A stretch of 64,000 bases of DNA from an uncultured Oscillospiraceae bacterium. Lineage in GTDB: Bacteria; Bacillota; Clostridia; Oscillospirales; Oscillospiraceae. The notes beneath the pieces are model-generated. The model was not told the origin of the DNA. It did not search any database and worked only from the letters and a program-made list of their open reading frames with translations. Shown here piece by piece: positions 6,977-15,571 of this stretch; within the stretch, counting starts at the first letter, position 1, and each line of letters starts with the position of its first letter. The position numbers and the translations under genes are program-made. The stretch covers positions 1 to 64,000 of the forward strand of contig CAKTRJ010000008.1 in assembly GCA_934597345.1 (NCBI GenBank). The letters run 5' to 3'.

Positions 6977-7897
6977 ATGGCGGTGACGGTGGTGTATATC
7001 GACCGGGTGGCGGCGCTGAATCTGGCGGTGGACTATCTGCTGCTGCTGACCACCGCCACGCTGGCAGGCACGACCCTGCGGCGGCTGCGGTTCCTGCTCT
7101 GCGCCGCGCTGGGCGCGGCCTATGCGGTGGGGGTGTTCCTCTGGCCGTGGCTGGCCCATCCCCTGTGCAAGGTGGGAGCGGGTACGGTCATGGCGCTGCT
7201 GGCCTTCCGGAGGGAGCTGCGGCCATGGCGGCTGACGGCGCTGTTCTGGCTGCTGTCCGGCGGTCTGGCGGGGCTGCTGCTGGCGCTGGGACTGCTGGCA
7301 GGCTCACCGCAGGGCATCGTGCAGCGCGTCTATTACGCGGATATCAGCTGGCCGGTGCTGCTGGGAACGGCGGCGGGCTTCTATGGCCTGCTGCATCTGG
7401 TGTTCCGGCAGGCGGTGCGGCATGAAGGAGGAGAATTGATGGAGATCGAAGTGGTGGTGGCAGGCCGCCGGTGCCGCCTGCGGGCGCTGCGGGACAACGG
7501 CAATTCGCTGCGCGACCCGGTGCGGGGCCAACCGGTGCTGGTGGCAGAGACGGCGGCACTGGCGGCGCTGTGGCCCCGTGAGGCGGCGGCAATACTGGAA
7601 ACGGAAGCGCCGCCGGAGGAAAAAATGGCCCGGCTCCACGCGGCAGGGGTGACCATCCCCTTTGTGCTGCTGCCCTTCCGGGCGGTGGGGACGGCGGGCG
7701 GCCTGCTGCTGGCCTGCCGCAGCGACTACATCCGCATCGGGCGGCGGACGGTGGCTCATACGCTTGTGGCGCTGACCGACACACAGGTAGGCGCGGGCGG
7801 TTATCAGGCCCTCTGGGGCGGACAGGGAAAGGGAGGACGACATGACGTTGTGGCGGCGCATTGTACAGTGGATCCGACGGCTGGTCAGGCCGGATAG
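6977..7897 (+). CDS. spoIIGA: Sporulation sigma-E processing peptidase SpoIIGA
   Basis: This is the membrane aspartic protease that cleaves pro-sigma-E in the mother cell. The N-terminal half has about five transmembrane segments ([20 protein letters not shown] onward, to about residue 145). The soluble C-terminal half carries DNGNSLRDP, corresponding to the family catalytic DTGN-L-DP motif with Asn in place of Thr. At about 306 residues it is normal length. The ATG at 6977 is only two bases from GAGG; a GTG at 6983 is better spaced and gives the family-typical start VVYID. The gene overlaps sigE by 56 bp in another frame, which fits coupled translation. Confidence 0.93.
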   Translation: MAVTVVYIDRVAALNLAVDYLLLLTTATLAGTTLRRLRFLLCAALGAAYAVGVFLWPWLAHPLCKVGAGTVMALLAFRRELRPWRLTALFWLLSGGLAGLLLALGLLAGSPQGIVQRVYYADISWPVLLGTAAGFYGLLHLVFRQAVRHEGGELMEIEVVVAGRRCRLRALRDNGNSLRDPVRGQPVLVAETAALAALWPREAAAILETEAPPEEKMARLHAAGVTIPFVLLPFRAVGTAGGLLLACRSDYIRIGRRTVAHTLVALTDTQVGAGGYQALWGGQGKGGRHDVVAAHCTVDPTAGQAG

Positions 7898-8537
7898 CGT
7901 TTATTACATAGGCGGCAGCGATACCCTGCCGCCGCCGCTGCCCCGTGACGAGGAGGCGGCGGTGCTGGAGCGCCTGCCGGAGGAATCCGCCCGACAGACG
8001 CTGATCGAGCGGAACCTGCGGCTGGTGGTGTACATCGCCAAGCGGTTCGACAACACCGGCATCAACATCGAGGATCTGATCTCCATCGGCACAATCGGCC
8101 TCATCAAGGCGGTGAATACATTCCGGGCGGATAAGAACATCAAGCTGGCGACCTATGCCTCACGGTGTATTGAAAACGAGATATTGATGTATCTGCGTAA
8201 GAACAGCAATACCCGTGTGGAGGTCAGCTTTGACGAGCCGCTGAACACCGATTGGGACGGCAAGGAGCTGCTGCTCAGCGATGTGATGGGCACGGAGGAG
8301 GACGTGGTGATGCAGCCGCTGGAGGCGGACGTGGACCGCCAGCTGCTGCACAGCGCCGTGGCGAAGCTTTCGCCGCGGGAACAGGACATCATCTCCCTGC
8401 GGTTCGGGCTGGGCGGCAGGAAGGAGCTGACCCAGAAGGAGGTGGCCGACCGGCTGGGCATCTCCCAATCCTACATCTCCCGGCTGGAGAAGCGCATCAT
8501 TCTGCGGCTGCGGCGGGAGATCGTGAAAATGGCATAA
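7842..8537 (+). CDS. sigE: RNA polymerase sporulation sigma factor sigma-E (pro-form)
   Basis: This early mother-cell sigma factor is 231 residues. Regions 2 ([14 protein letters not shown] ... [14 protein letters not shown] ... [14 protein letters not shown]) and 4 ([24 protein letters not shown]) are almost identical to B. subtilis SigE. The amphipathic basic pro-sequence [20 protein letters not shown] precedes the conserved processing site Y/YIGG. It is 21 residues, six shorter than the 27 in B. subtilis. Start at ATG 7842, preceded by GGGAGGACGAC inside spoIIGA. A terminator follows directly, so sigG is not part of this transcript. Confidence 0.97.
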   Translation: MTLWRRIVQWIRRLVRPDSVYYIGGSDTLPPPLPRDEEAAVLERLPEESARQTLIERNLRLVVYIAKRFDNTGINIEDLISIGTIGLIKAVNTFRADKNIKLATYASRCIENEILMYLRKNSNTRVEVSFDEPLNTDWDGKELLLSDVMGTEEDVVMQPLEADVDRQLLHSAVAKLSPREQDIISLRFGLGGRKELTQKEVADRLGISQSYISRLEKRIILRLRREIVKMA

Positions 8538-8543
8538 AAATAC

Positions 8544-8572
8544 CCGCAAGGCATTGCCTTGCGGATATTTTT
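8544..8572 (+). terminator. Terminator of spoIIGA-sigE
   Basis: CCGCAAGGC (8544-8552) / GCCTTGCGG (8556-8564) stem, followed by ATATTTTTT. It lies between convergent genes. Confidence 0.88.
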
Positions 8573-8579
8573 TGAAGCT

Positions 8580-9314
8580 TTACTGCAAAAAGAGGCTGGC
8601 GGGACGGTTGATGACCATCATGTTGTAGTAGCGCAGCAGGTGATAGTCGTCCTTGTCCAGCTTGATGCTGCTGAGCAGACGCTCGCTCTCCTCCAGCGGC
8701 TCGTTGGAGATCAGGGTTTTCAGCGCGATAGGCGCGAAGAAAGGCGTGCTGCCGATGCCGGACAGCAGACCGATGGCGGGGGTGCGGTTCTGCATGGGGT
8801 TGAGCATGCAGATGTACATCTTCTCCGCCTCGTTGATCTGGTTGTTCAGCACCATGTGGGTGATGGTGTCGTAGGACTTCATCTCGCCGGTGAACAGGTG
8901 CTGGCAGCGGTCGGGATCGTCAAAGGATGCCACGCCCAGATACAGCGTCACCTCCACGGCCGTGCCGTTGGGCGCGGGAGAGAACCGCAGCAGAGAGCGT
9001 ACCATCTGGCGGATGCGCCCGTCGTAGTAGTACATGTAGGCCAGCGACTGGTTGAAGTAGGCGTTCTTGTGGAGCGCCGGCTCGCTGCGGAAGGTGGGCG
9101 GCTGGTAGTCCACGAAATATTTCAGGTCGATATCCAGCGCCTGCGAGATCTCATACAGCGTCTCAATGTCGATGGTGATGGCGCCGTTTTCGTACTTGGA
9201 CAGCGTGGCCTTGCTCTTGTTGATCATGGCGGAGAACTGCTCTATGGTATAGCCGCGGCTCTTGCGGTACTTCTTAATGCGGTGTCCGACAAAGTTGGAA
9301 AATGAACCCATCAT
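8580..9314 (-). CDS. XRE-family HTH transcriptional regulator with large C-terminal domain
   Basis: This 244-residue regulator has an N-terminal Cro/C1 HTH (residues about 8-63; GYTIEQFSAMINKSKATLSKYENG). A C-terminal domain of about 180 residues follows, with no family I can name. Start ATG at 9314 is placed by AAGGGAGGT upstream; a longer in-frame reading lacks an RBS. A consensus promoter and a 19-bp perfect-armed palindrome lie just upstream, which suggests autoregulation. It is convergent with sigE and follows the vor operon terminator, so it is a separate unit. Targets are unknown. Confidence 0.88.
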   Translation of the reverse strand: MMGSFSNFVGHRIKKYRKSRGYTIEQFSAMINKSKATLSKYENGAITIDIETLYEISQALDIDLKYFVDYQPPTFRSEPALHKNAYFNQSLAYMYYYDGRIRQMVRSLLRFSPAPNGTAVEVTLYLGVASFDDPDRCQHLFTGEMKSYDTITHMVLNNQINEAEKMYICMLNPMQNRTPAIGLLSGIGSTPFFAPIALKTLISNEPLEESERLLSSIKLDKDDYHLLRYYNMMVINRPASLFLQ

Positions 9315-9341
9315 CAACGACCTCCCTTCGATGGCGTCTCT

Positions 9342-9370
9342 ATCATACCAAACATTCCGTTGCCCGTCAA
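9342..9370 (-). promoter_or_regulatory. Promoter of the XRE regulator
   Basis: Minus strand TTGACG (9365-9370), 17-bp spacer, TATGAT (9342-9347), 27 bp before the start codon. Confidence 0.8.
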
Positions 9371-9375
9371 TAAAA

Positions 9376-9394
9376 AGTTTCAAAATATGAAACT
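9376..9394. promoter_or_regulatory. Candidate XRE operator palindrome
   Basis: AGTTTCA (9376-9382) and TGAAACT (9388-9394) are perfect arms around AAATA, ending five bases upstream of the -35 box of the XRE gene. Spacing and symmetry fit a dimeric HTH operator. From here to 9488 nothing further was recognised. Confidence 0.55.
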
Positions 9395-9482
9395 GATTTT
9401 TGATTCTTTTTCCGATTAGTAAACGAGAGAAGAGAAGCGACAGCGGCTTTTGTGAAATTCGACGGCGTTCGCACCGGGCAAA

Positions 9483-9518
9483 TGAAAAGCGTCCGGCGCT
9501 GATACCAGCGCCGGACGC
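9483..9518 (-). terminator. Terminator of the vor operon
   Basis: A perfect 13-bp stem (9489-9501 / 9506-9518, loop ATAC) is followed by TTTTC on the minus strand, 43 bp after the last vor gene. Confidence 0.9.
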
Positions 9519-9560
9519 GATCATCAATATTCCTGATGGGGAAGGCGTACGTTTTTCTGC

Positions 9561-10097
9561 TTACTTGCAGGCATCCATACCGGCCTGCAGGGCCTTCTTG
9601 TTGCCCTCCAGGAAACGGGCCTTCTTCTCGCCCAGCTCGATGCGGATGGCTTCCATCATGCTGTCGAGGGAGGTGACATCAGCCTTGGCCATGACGGCGC
9701 CCAGGATCGCCACGTTGGCGCCCTTGGGGTTGCCGACCTGCTCAGCGATGCCGTTAGCGTCGCAGTACACGACGGTAATGTCATCACGAACGGCCTTACG
9801 GTCGATGATGCTGGAGTTGATGACCAGCACACCGCCGGGCTTGACGTGCTCTTCAAACTTATCCAGAGAAGGACGGTTCATGGCGACGATGACGTCAGCC
9901 TTGTCCACCAGAGGAGAAGCGACAGGATCATCGGAAACGATGACGGAGCAGTTGGCCGTGCCGCCGCGCATCTCGGGGCCGTAAGAAGGCAGCCAGGAGA
10001 CGTGCTTGCCGTCCAGCATGCAGGACATAGCCATGAACTTACCGATCAGGAGCATGCCCTGACCGCCGAAACCGGCAAAAATGAAAGTTTTTTCCAT
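9561..10097 (-). CDS. 2-oxoacid:ferredoxin oxidoreductase, gamma subunit
   Basis: This 178-residue subunit matches the gamma family of ferredoxin-dependent 2-oxoacid oxidoreductases. It opens EKTFIFAGFGGQGMLLIGK (glycine-rich) and carries the conserved PSYGPEMRGGTANCSVI motif. The complex oxidatively decarboxylates a 2-oxoacid to acyl-CoA and reduces ferredoxin. It is the last of four subunit genes, with one intervening base after the beta-subunit stop, so translation is coupled. Substrate by context is a branched-chain or aromatic 2-oxoacid, although 2-oxoglutarate cannot be excluded. Confidence 0.93.
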   Translation of the reverse strand: MEKTFIFAGFGGQGMLLIGKFMAMSCMLDGKHVSWLPSYGPEMRGGTANCSVIVSDDPVASPLVDKADVIVAMNRPSLDKFEEHVKPGGVLVINSSIIDRKAVRDDITVVYCDANGIAEQVGNPKGANVAILGAVMAKADVTSLDSMMEAIRIELGEKKARFLEGNKKALQAGMDACK

Positions 10098-10098
10098 G

Positions 10099-10854
10099 TT
10101 ATTCGGCCCCCTTGTCTTTGTAAACGCCCAGAGGATAGTAAGGGATCATGTTCTCTTCCAGCCACTTCATAGCCTCCACAGGAGACATACCCCAGTTGGT
10201 GGGGCAGGTGGACAGAACTTCGACCATGCAGAAGCCCTTGCCTTCCATCTGATACTTGAAGGCCTTCTTGATGGCCTTCTTCGCCTTGACGATATTGGCG
10301 GTGGTATCAACGGCCACGCGCTCAATATAGTAAGAGCTGGGAACAGCGGACAGCATCTCGCTCATCTTGATGGGCAGACCGCTCCACTCCTCGCTGCGGC
10401 CAGCGGGGCAGGTGGTGGCCTTCTGGCCGATCAGGGTGGTGGGAGCCATCTGGCCGCCGGTCATACCATAGATGGCATTGTTGACGAAGATGGTGCAGAT
10501 CTTCTCGCCGCGGTGGGCAGCGTGAACGATCTCAGCGGTACCGATGGAGGCCAGGTCGCCGTCGCCCTGATAGGTGAAGACCAGACGATCCTTGGCGGAA
10601 CGCTTGATACCGGTAGCGACAGCGGGAGCGCGGCCGTGGGCAGCCTCGTACATATCGCAGTTAAAATAATCGTAGGCAAACACGGAGCAGCCAACGGGAG
10701 CCACGCCGACGACCTTGCCGTCCAGGTTCAGCTCATCGCTCAGTTCGTCGATGACCTCGGCCACCAGACGGTGGATGATACCGTGGTTGCAGCCGGGGCA
10801 GTAATGGAACTGCTTGTCGGTCAGATACTTGGTCTTTTCAAACAGAACAGCCAT
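10099..10854 (-). CDS. 2-oxoacid:ferredoxin oxidoreductase, beta (TPP-binding) subunit
   Basis: This 251-residue thiamine pyrophosphate subunit has conserved N-terminal cysteines (FHYCPGCNHG, PVGCSVF) as in pyruvate/2-oxoacid synthases. The TPP/Mg motif runs GDGDLASIG to NNAIYGMTGGQ at about 100-140. It pairs with the VorB-like alpha subunit encoded immediately upstream, one base away. Length and motif order match the three-subunit-plus-ferredoxin Vor/Kor enzymes, where TPP and pyruvate-domain chains are separate. Confidence 0.94.
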   Translation of the reverse strand: MAVLFEKTKYLTDKQFHYCPGCNHGIIHRLVAEVIDELSDELNLDGKVVGVAPVGCSVFAYDYFNCDMYEAAHGRAPAVATGIKRSAKDRLVFTYQGDGDLASIGTAEIVHAAHRGEKICTIFVNNAIYGMTGGQMAPTTLIGQKATTCPAGRSEEWSGLPIKMSEMLSAVPSSYYIERVAVDTTANIVKAKKAIKKAFKYQMEGKGFCMVEVLSTCPTNWGMSPVEAMKWLEENMIPYYPLGVYKDKGAE

Positions 10855-10855
10855 C

Positions 10856-11935
10856 TTATTTACCCTCCTTCATGCTGAGAATCTTGGTGACGATCTCGGC
10901 GGTGGTGGGCATCTGGCTGCCGCAGTGACCGAAGAAATCGACTTTCTTGGTGCCGTTGATGGCCAGCTTGACATCCTCCAGCATCTGGCCTTCGTTCAGC
11001 TCAACGTCCAGGACAGCCTTGACGGAGGGCTGATCGACGACCTTGCGGACGGCGTCATAGGGGAAGGGCCACACGGTGATGGGGCGCAGCAGACCGACGT
11101 TGATGCCCTGGGCCTTCAGCTCGGTGATGGCGCTCTTGGCGATACGGGCCACGGTGCCGAACGCGGTAATGATGTAATCAGCGTTCTCGCAGTTGAACTC
11201 TTCCCACTGCTGCTCGTTTTCAACGACTTCCTTATACATGGCCTGCAGCTCGTCGTTGTGGACGGCCAGGCTCTCGGTGTCGATGTAGATAGAGTTGATG
11301 ATACCGCGCTTTGCGGGATCGTCGCCGGGCTTCCAGCCGGTGCAGGCCCAGGGCTTCTTCTCGGGGTCGACCTTATAGTCCACCATCTCGGGCAGCTCCA
11401 CGGGCTCCATCATCTGAGCGATGATACCGTCCGCCAGGAACAGGACGGGAATACGATACTTCTCAGCCTTGTCATAGGCGATCATCATCAGGTCGATGGC
11501 CTCCTGCACGGAAGCAGGAGCGAAGGTCAGCAGGTGATAGTCACCGTTGCCGCCGCCCTTGACGCCCTGGAAGTAGTCGCCCTGGGAAGCCTGGATGTTG
11601 CCCAGGCCGGGGCCGCCGCGCATCACGTTGATGATAACAGCGGGGACCATGGCGCCTGCGCAGTAGGAAATACCTTCCTGCTTCAGGGAGACGCCGGGGC
11701 TGGAAGAAGAAGTGATGACACGGGCGCCGGTACCGGCAGCGCCGTACACCATGTTGATGGCCGCCACCTCGGACTCGGCCTGCAGGAAGCAGCCGTCGAC
11801 CTCGGGCATACGGGCGGACATGTATTCAGGAATCTCCGTTTGCGGAGTGATGGGGTAACCGAAGAAATAACGGGCGCCGGCGCGAATAGCGGCCTCCGCG
11901 ATAGCTTCGCTACCCTTCATAAGAGTCAAAGCCAT
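10856..11935 (-). CDS. vorB: 2-oxoacid:ferredoxin oxidoreductase, alpha subunit (VorB-like)
   Basis: The 359-residue alpha chain is of the 3-methyl-2-oxobutanoate dehydrogenase VorB type. It starts MKGSEAIAEAAIRAGARYFFGYPITPQTEIPEY and continues QAESEVAAINMVYGAAGTG and TSSSSPGVSLKQEG, the conserved substrate/TPP-pocket region. The C-terminal VGLLRPITVWPFP segment is also conserved. AAGGAGGAAAAAAC precedes the ATG. The adjacent aminotransferase supports a role in amino-acid fermentation that yields acyl-CoA and reduced ferredoxin. Assignment of valine-type over 2-oxoglutarate specificity rests on overall resemblance only. Confidence 0.92.
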   Translation of the reverse strand: MALTLMKGSEAIAEAAIRAGARYFFGYPITPQTEIPEYMSARMPEVDGCFLQAESEVAAINMVYGAAGTGARVITSSSSPGVSLKQEGISYCAGAMVPAVIINVMRGGPGLGNIQASQGDYFQGVKGGGNGDYHLLTFAPASVQEAIDLMMIAYDKAEKYRIPVLFLADGIIAQMMEPVELPEMVDYKVDPEKKPWACTGWKPGDDPAKRGIINSIYIDTESLAVHNDELQAMYKEVVENEQQWEEFNCENADYIITAFGTVARIAKSAITELKAQGINVGLLRPITVWPFPYDAVRKVVDQPSVKAVLDVELNEGQMLEDVKLAINGTKKVDFFGHCGSQMPTTAEIVTKILSMKEGK

Positions 11936-11947
11936 GTTTTTTCCTCC

Positions 11948-12166
11948 TTAGTCTTTTTCGATACGGATTACCACATCAGGACAGGTGCGAGCGCAGGAAG
12001 TGCAGCCCACGCATGCTTCCATGTTGGTGACTTCCGCAGGGTGATAGCCCTTCGCGTTGATCTTTGCCTTGGACAGTTCAATGATACCCTTCGGACAAGC
12101 TCTGACGCACAGACCGCAACCCTTGCAAAGGTTTTCATTGATGGTTACTCTAACCACATTTGACAC
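11948..12166 (-). CDS. 2[4Fe-4S] ferredoxin-like delta subunit
   Basis: This 72-residue protein has two CxxCxxCxxxCP clusters, Cys 14/17/20/24 and 52/55/58/62, so it binds two [4Fe-4S] centres. It is the electron-transfer subunit of the vor complex, encoded first of the four and 12 bp before the alpha gene. GAGGTGTC precedes ATG. Confidence 0.95.
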   Translation of the reverse strand: MSNVVRVTINENLCKGCGLCVRACPKGIIELSKAKINAKGYHPAEVTNMEACVGCTSCARTCPDVVIRIEKD

Positions 12167-12233
12167 CTCTTTTCTCTTATTTTGCTGAATTCTCTACCAT
12201 ATCTCTATCCCTTTTCGGGGGATATACAGGGGA

Positions 12234-12971
12234 TCAATACATTTCCTTTCTGGGATCGGTGGTGTTCAGACCGTACTCGATGTAGGAATCCCAGTCGCGG
12301 TGCATGTACACGTCGATGGCGATGGGCTTGCCCACATATTTCGGATCCGGATTCCGGGCCAGGAAGGCGTCCAGAAATTCTTTCTTTCCGGTGGTATAGG
12401 CCACGGGGATGCCGGAAGCGTCAGAGACCTGCCGCAGCAGCTCATAGCCGTCCCACAGCTCCTGTTCCGTGGTCATGGTGGCAAGATTCGTATTGTTGAT
12501 CATGCCGGTGATCTGCAGACGGGCGTGAGCCTGCATGCCCTCCTGCAAGCGATGGATCTTGTCCAGCGTGCTGGCCAGCGGGCGGCGGATATTGACCACA
12601 TTCAGCACCTCGAGAGCGCCCTCCGGCAGATCCACGAAATCCTGATGATAGCGGCCCAACGCCGTGGCGCCCACATCGTCGCCGCCCACGTCGAAAATGA
12701 CGCTGTCCCAGTCCAGAACGAAAGCGGACTGCACCTCGGCAGGGAGGGAGAGCGTTTCGATACCGGAACAGGCGAAGTTGGGGGAGACGAGACGGATCTC
12801 CTTCTGCTCCACCATTTTGCCCCGCTCCGTCAGCCGGAAATAGGTGTTCACCATATCCAGATCGATCAGCTCGGTGCGCTCGCCACGGGCGGCGGACTGC
12901 ATGGCAAAGTTCAATGCCAGCTCGCTCTTGCCGCTGCCGTAGTTGCCGATCAGTACCTTGACTTTTTTCAT
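12234..12971 (-). CDS. P-loop ATP-binding protein linked to the vor operon
   Basis: This 245-residue protein begins MKKVKVLIGNYGSGKSELAL, with a P-loop at 9-16 and a SIMIBI/MinD-like follow-up (ELIDLDMVNTYF, FDVGGDDVGATALG). It lacks the deviant KGGxGK motif of ParA/MinD. Related ORFs sit beside 2-oxoacid oxidoreductase genes in Clostridia. A role in assembling or activating the Fe-S enzyme is a guess from context. RBS AAGGAG precedes ATG. It is 67 bp upstream of the ferredoxin gene and follows the aminotransferase terminator, so it probably heads the vor operon. No promoter was pinpointed in the 70-bp gap. Confidence 0.8.
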   Translation of the reverse strand: MKKVKVLIGNYGSGKSELALNFAMQSAARGERTELIDLDMVNTYFRLTERGKMVEQKEIRLVSPNFACSGIETLSLPAEVQSAFVLDWDSVIFDVGGDDVGATALGRYHQDFVDLPEGALEVLNVVNIRRPLASTLDKIHRLQEGMQAHARLQITGMINNTNLATMTTEQELWDGYELLRQVSDASGIPVAYTTGKKEFLDAFLARNPDPKYVGKPIAIDVYMHRDWDSYIEYGLNTTDPRKEMY

Positions 12972-13040
12972 CCGCTGTGTTCTCCTTTATGACTCAGGTA
13001 ATGCTGGAAAAACGAAAAACCGGTGGTTCTTCGTGGAATC

Positions 13041-13073
13041 ACAGTATCCCCTCCCCGCGGGAGGGGATACTGT
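13041..13073 (-). terminator. Hairpin after the aminotransferase
   Basis: 15-bp perfect arms (13041-13055 / 13059-13073, loop CGC), 17 bp after the aminotransferase stop. The minus-strand tail is only moderately T-rich, so some readthrough into the vor operon is possible. Confidence 0.7.
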
Positions 13074-13090
13074 ATGATGCAGTTGGGAAA

Positions 13091-14275
13091 TTACTTCAGG
13101 TTCTCCTTGATGGTCTGGCACAGAGCGGTGATACCCTGAACGATCTTCTCCTCGGGCATGCAGGAGTAGTTCAGACGCAGGGTGTTCTCGTGGCCGCCGT
13201 TGGGGAAGAAGGAACCGCCGGGAACGAAAGCGACCTTCTTCTCCAGGCACTTCATCTGCAGCTCCTTGGCATCCATGTAGTCAGGCAGGACGACCCAGGC
13301 AAACAGACCGCCGTCGGGACGGGTGAAGGTGCAGGGAGCGGGCAGCTCCTTGGCCAGGGTGTCCAGCATCACGGCGCGGCGCTTCTTGTAGCACTCGCGG
13401 ATGGTGTTGACGTGAGCGTCCAGATCGAACATGTCGATCCACTTGGAGGTCTCCATCTGGCCGATGGTGGAAGCCTGCAGAGAGGCAGCCTGCTCCATGA
13501 AGTTGTACTTGGCCAGGATCTCATCCTCGGCGCAGACCCAGCCCAGACGGTAGCCGGGCGCCAGGATCTTGGAGAAGGTGCCCAGATAGACCACCAGGCC
13601 CTTGGTGTCCAGGCTCTTCAGCGCTGGCATGTACTCGCCCTCGAAGCGCAACTCGCCGTAGGGGTTGTCCTCGATAACGGGGATCTCGTACTTGTTGACG
13701 ATATCCATGAACTTATGACGGCGATCCAGATCCCAGGTACGGCCGGTGGGGTTCTGGAAATCGGGGATGACGTAGATCATCTTGACGCGCTCGGTGGTGG
13801 CCAGGATCTTCTCCAGCTCCTCCATGATCATGCCGCCGTCATCGGTGGGAACTTCGATAAAGGTAGGCTCGCAAGCCTTGAAGGCGTTGACAGCACCCAG
13901 ATAAGAGGGGCTCTCCAGCAGCACCACGTCGCCGGGATTCAGGAACACGCGGGCGGAGAAGTCCAGACCCTGCTGGGAACCGGAGGTCACCAGGATGTGA
14001 TCCTTATCGGTCTTGATGTTGTTCTTTGCCAGCATACGCTCGGCGATCTGCTCACGCAGACGGGGATAGCCTTCGGTGGAAGAATACTGCAGGGCCACAC
14101 GGCCATTTTCCTTCAGGACGGCCTCGGAAGCCTGCATCATCTGCTCGACGGGGAACAGCTCGGGAGCGGGCATACCACCGGCAAAGGAGATAATGTCGGG
14201 CTGTGCGGTCAACTTCAGCAGCTCACGGATCTCGGAGCCCTTCAGCAGGTCCATTCTACTTGCAAACTGTACCAT
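13091..14275 (-). CDS. PLP-dependent aminotransferase class I/II (2-aminoadipate transaminase type)
   Basis: This 394-residue fold-type I aminotransferase resembles LysN/2-aminoadipate and aromatic transaminases. It has the FAGGMPAPELFP start, SSTEGYPRLREQIAERM, and VTSGSQQGLDF. YVIPDFQNPTG and the PLP lysine in GTFSKILAPGYRLGW follow. ATG 14275 is preceded by GAGGAGGAAAATTTC; longer in-frame readings lack an RBS. Lying upstream of vor, it likely converts amino acids to the 2-oxoacids that Vor oxidises. Exact substrate is not determinable from sequence. Confidence 0.93.
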   Translation of the reverse strand: MVQFASRMDLLKGSEIRELLKLTAQPDIISFAGGMPAPELFPVEQMMQASEAVLKENGRVALQYSSTEGYPRLREQIAERMLAKNNIKTDKDHILVTSGSQQGLDFSARVFLNPGDVVLLESPSYLGAVNAFKACEPTFIEVPTDDGGMIMEELEKILATTERVKMIYVIPDFQNPTGRTWDLDRRHKFMDIVNKYEIPVIEDNPYGELRFEGEYMPALKSLDTKGLVVYLGTFSKILAPGYRLGWVCAEDEILAKYNFMEQAASLQASTIGQMETSKWIDMFDLDAHVNTIRECYKKRRAVMLDTLAKELPAPCTFTRPDGGLFAWVVLPDYMDAKELQMKCLEKKVAFVPGGSFFPNGGHENTLRLNYSCMPEEKIVQGITALCQTIKENLK

Positions 14276-14353
14276 GAAATTTTCCTCCTCAAATTTTCCA
14301 CATGCCCTTCCGAAGCATGCGGCATAATGGTTACACCAATTTGTACCCACTAC

Positions 14354-14382
14354 ATTAAAACACACTTTCACGCTAAAGTAAA
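14354..14382 (-). promoter_or_regulatory. Promoter of the aminotransferase
   Basis: Minus strand TTTACT (14377-14382), 17-bp spacer, TTTAAT (14354-14359). The rest of the 14276-14599 gap is AT-rich and holds no other recognisable feature. Confidence 0.6.
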
Positions 14383-14599
14383 CAGTAGGTTTTAGTCAAA
14401 AGCCACAAAATTTCGGAAGAATTTTCTTTTTGGTAAACTTTACAAAAATGCGGCTTTGATTGATGTGATTTCGCCCAATCACCGTTTGCACGGCAAAAAA
14501 GTGCATAATTGAAGAGGAAAAACGGCAAAAATCGACCTCTTTATTAAAAATTTAAATGGCAAAAGCATTGGAAAAAATGACAAGGGAAGAATTTCCAGA

Positions 14600-15346
14600 T
14601 TATGGATTAGACTCATGAGGCGGCTCCGGATCGTCGGAGGGCGCTTCCGGCGCGTCCTTTTTCCGCCGCTGGCAGAGCCGGTCGTAGAACAGCAGGCCTG
14701 CCGCGCTGATGGCCAGCGTGACGGCAAAGACCAGGATGGCGCCCCAGTAGTTTTTGGTGCCCAGCGCGTCGCCGCCCACGGTGGAGGTGATGATGGAGGG
14801 CAGCCGGCCCAGTGAGCAGATCAGCAGCCATACGGGAAAGCGGATGTTGGTCAGTCCGGCGAAATAGCACAGCAGATCCTTCGGCGTGCCGGGCAGCATG
14901 AAGATGATGAGGAACAGGAGATCACGCCGGGGCGTGGCCTGTAAAAAGCGGATGGAGCGCAGCTTTTCCCGGGAGAAGAATACCTCCACCAGCCGCGGGC
15001 CGAACCGCCGCACCAGCAGAAAGACGCACACGCTGCCCAGCGTGGCGGCCAGCATGCACAGGAATGTCCCCTCCACCGAGCCGAAAGCGTAGCCCGCGGC
15101 GATCTCGAAGGGTTCACCGGGGATCACCGCCGCCACCACCTGAAGGATCACCATGCCCATATAGGCGAGACGCCCGCCGAAGCCGTGGGAGTTCACCCAG
15201 TCCCGAAACCGCTCCGGCTGCGAGGCGAAGCGCACCAGCGGCACGCCAACCAGCCAGATCAGCAGGACAGAGACCACGATGGCGATGCCGATGGCGATCA
15301 GCCCCAGCCTCTTCTGCTGCGCGGCCGTCAGTTCATTTCGTTTCAT
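14600..15346 (-). CDS. VTT/DedA-type membrane protein (TVP38/TMEM64 family)
   Basis: This 248-residue polytopic membrane protein has the VTT/SNARE-associated core: IPGEPFEIAAGYAFGSVEGT, then GSVCVFLLVRRFGPRLVE. RDLLFLIIFMLPGTPKDLLCYFAGLT and the end GRLPSIITSTVGGDALG follow. Family members are thought to act as lipid scramblases or undecaprenyl-phosphate flippases. The C-terminal tail is charged and Pro-rich (DDPEPPHES). Start at ATG 15346 has no clear Shine-Dalgarno, but a good promoter lies 50 bp upstream and the family N-terminus starts here. Confidence 0.9.
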   Translation of the reverse strand: MKRNELTAAQQKRLGLIAIGIAIVVSVLLIWLVGVPLVRFASQPERFRDWVNSHGFGGRLAYMGMVILQVVAAVIPGEPFEIAAGYAFGSVEGTFLCMLAATLGSVCVFLLVRRFGPRLVEVFFSREKLRSIRFLQATPRRDLLFLIIFMLPGTPKDLLCYFAGLTNIRFPVWLLICSLGRLPSIITSTVGGDALGTKNYWGAILVFAVTLAISAAGLLFYDRLCQRRKKDAPEAPSDDPEPPHESNP

Positions 15347-15394
15347 ATTGTGTTCTGTATAGATATCATTGTGTGTCCTGGATGGATTATCGAG

Positions 15395-15423
15395 ATTATA
15401 CCACCGGATGTCCCCGCCTGCAA
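15395..15423 (-). promoter_or_regulatory. Promoter of the VTT/DedA gene
   Basis: Minus strand TTGCAG (15418-15423), 17-bp spacer, TATAAT (15395-15400). Confidence 0.75.
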
Positions 15424-15571
15424 TGTGAATTTTGTGTCCTGTTTGTAAACATTTTGTGCGCAGACGTACCGTGAAATGTACCATACTGACAGACCGGCCA
15501 AAAGGTGAGAAAATCACCATGCAGAGAAAACAGGGAAGGGGGAGTACAGCATGAGGGACACAATTTACTAT

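Noticed and set aside
10081..12163. Long plus-strand ORFs opposite the vor genes
   Set aside because: They mirror conserved Vor subunit sequences and lack start signals; GC-rich third positions leave the opposite strand open.
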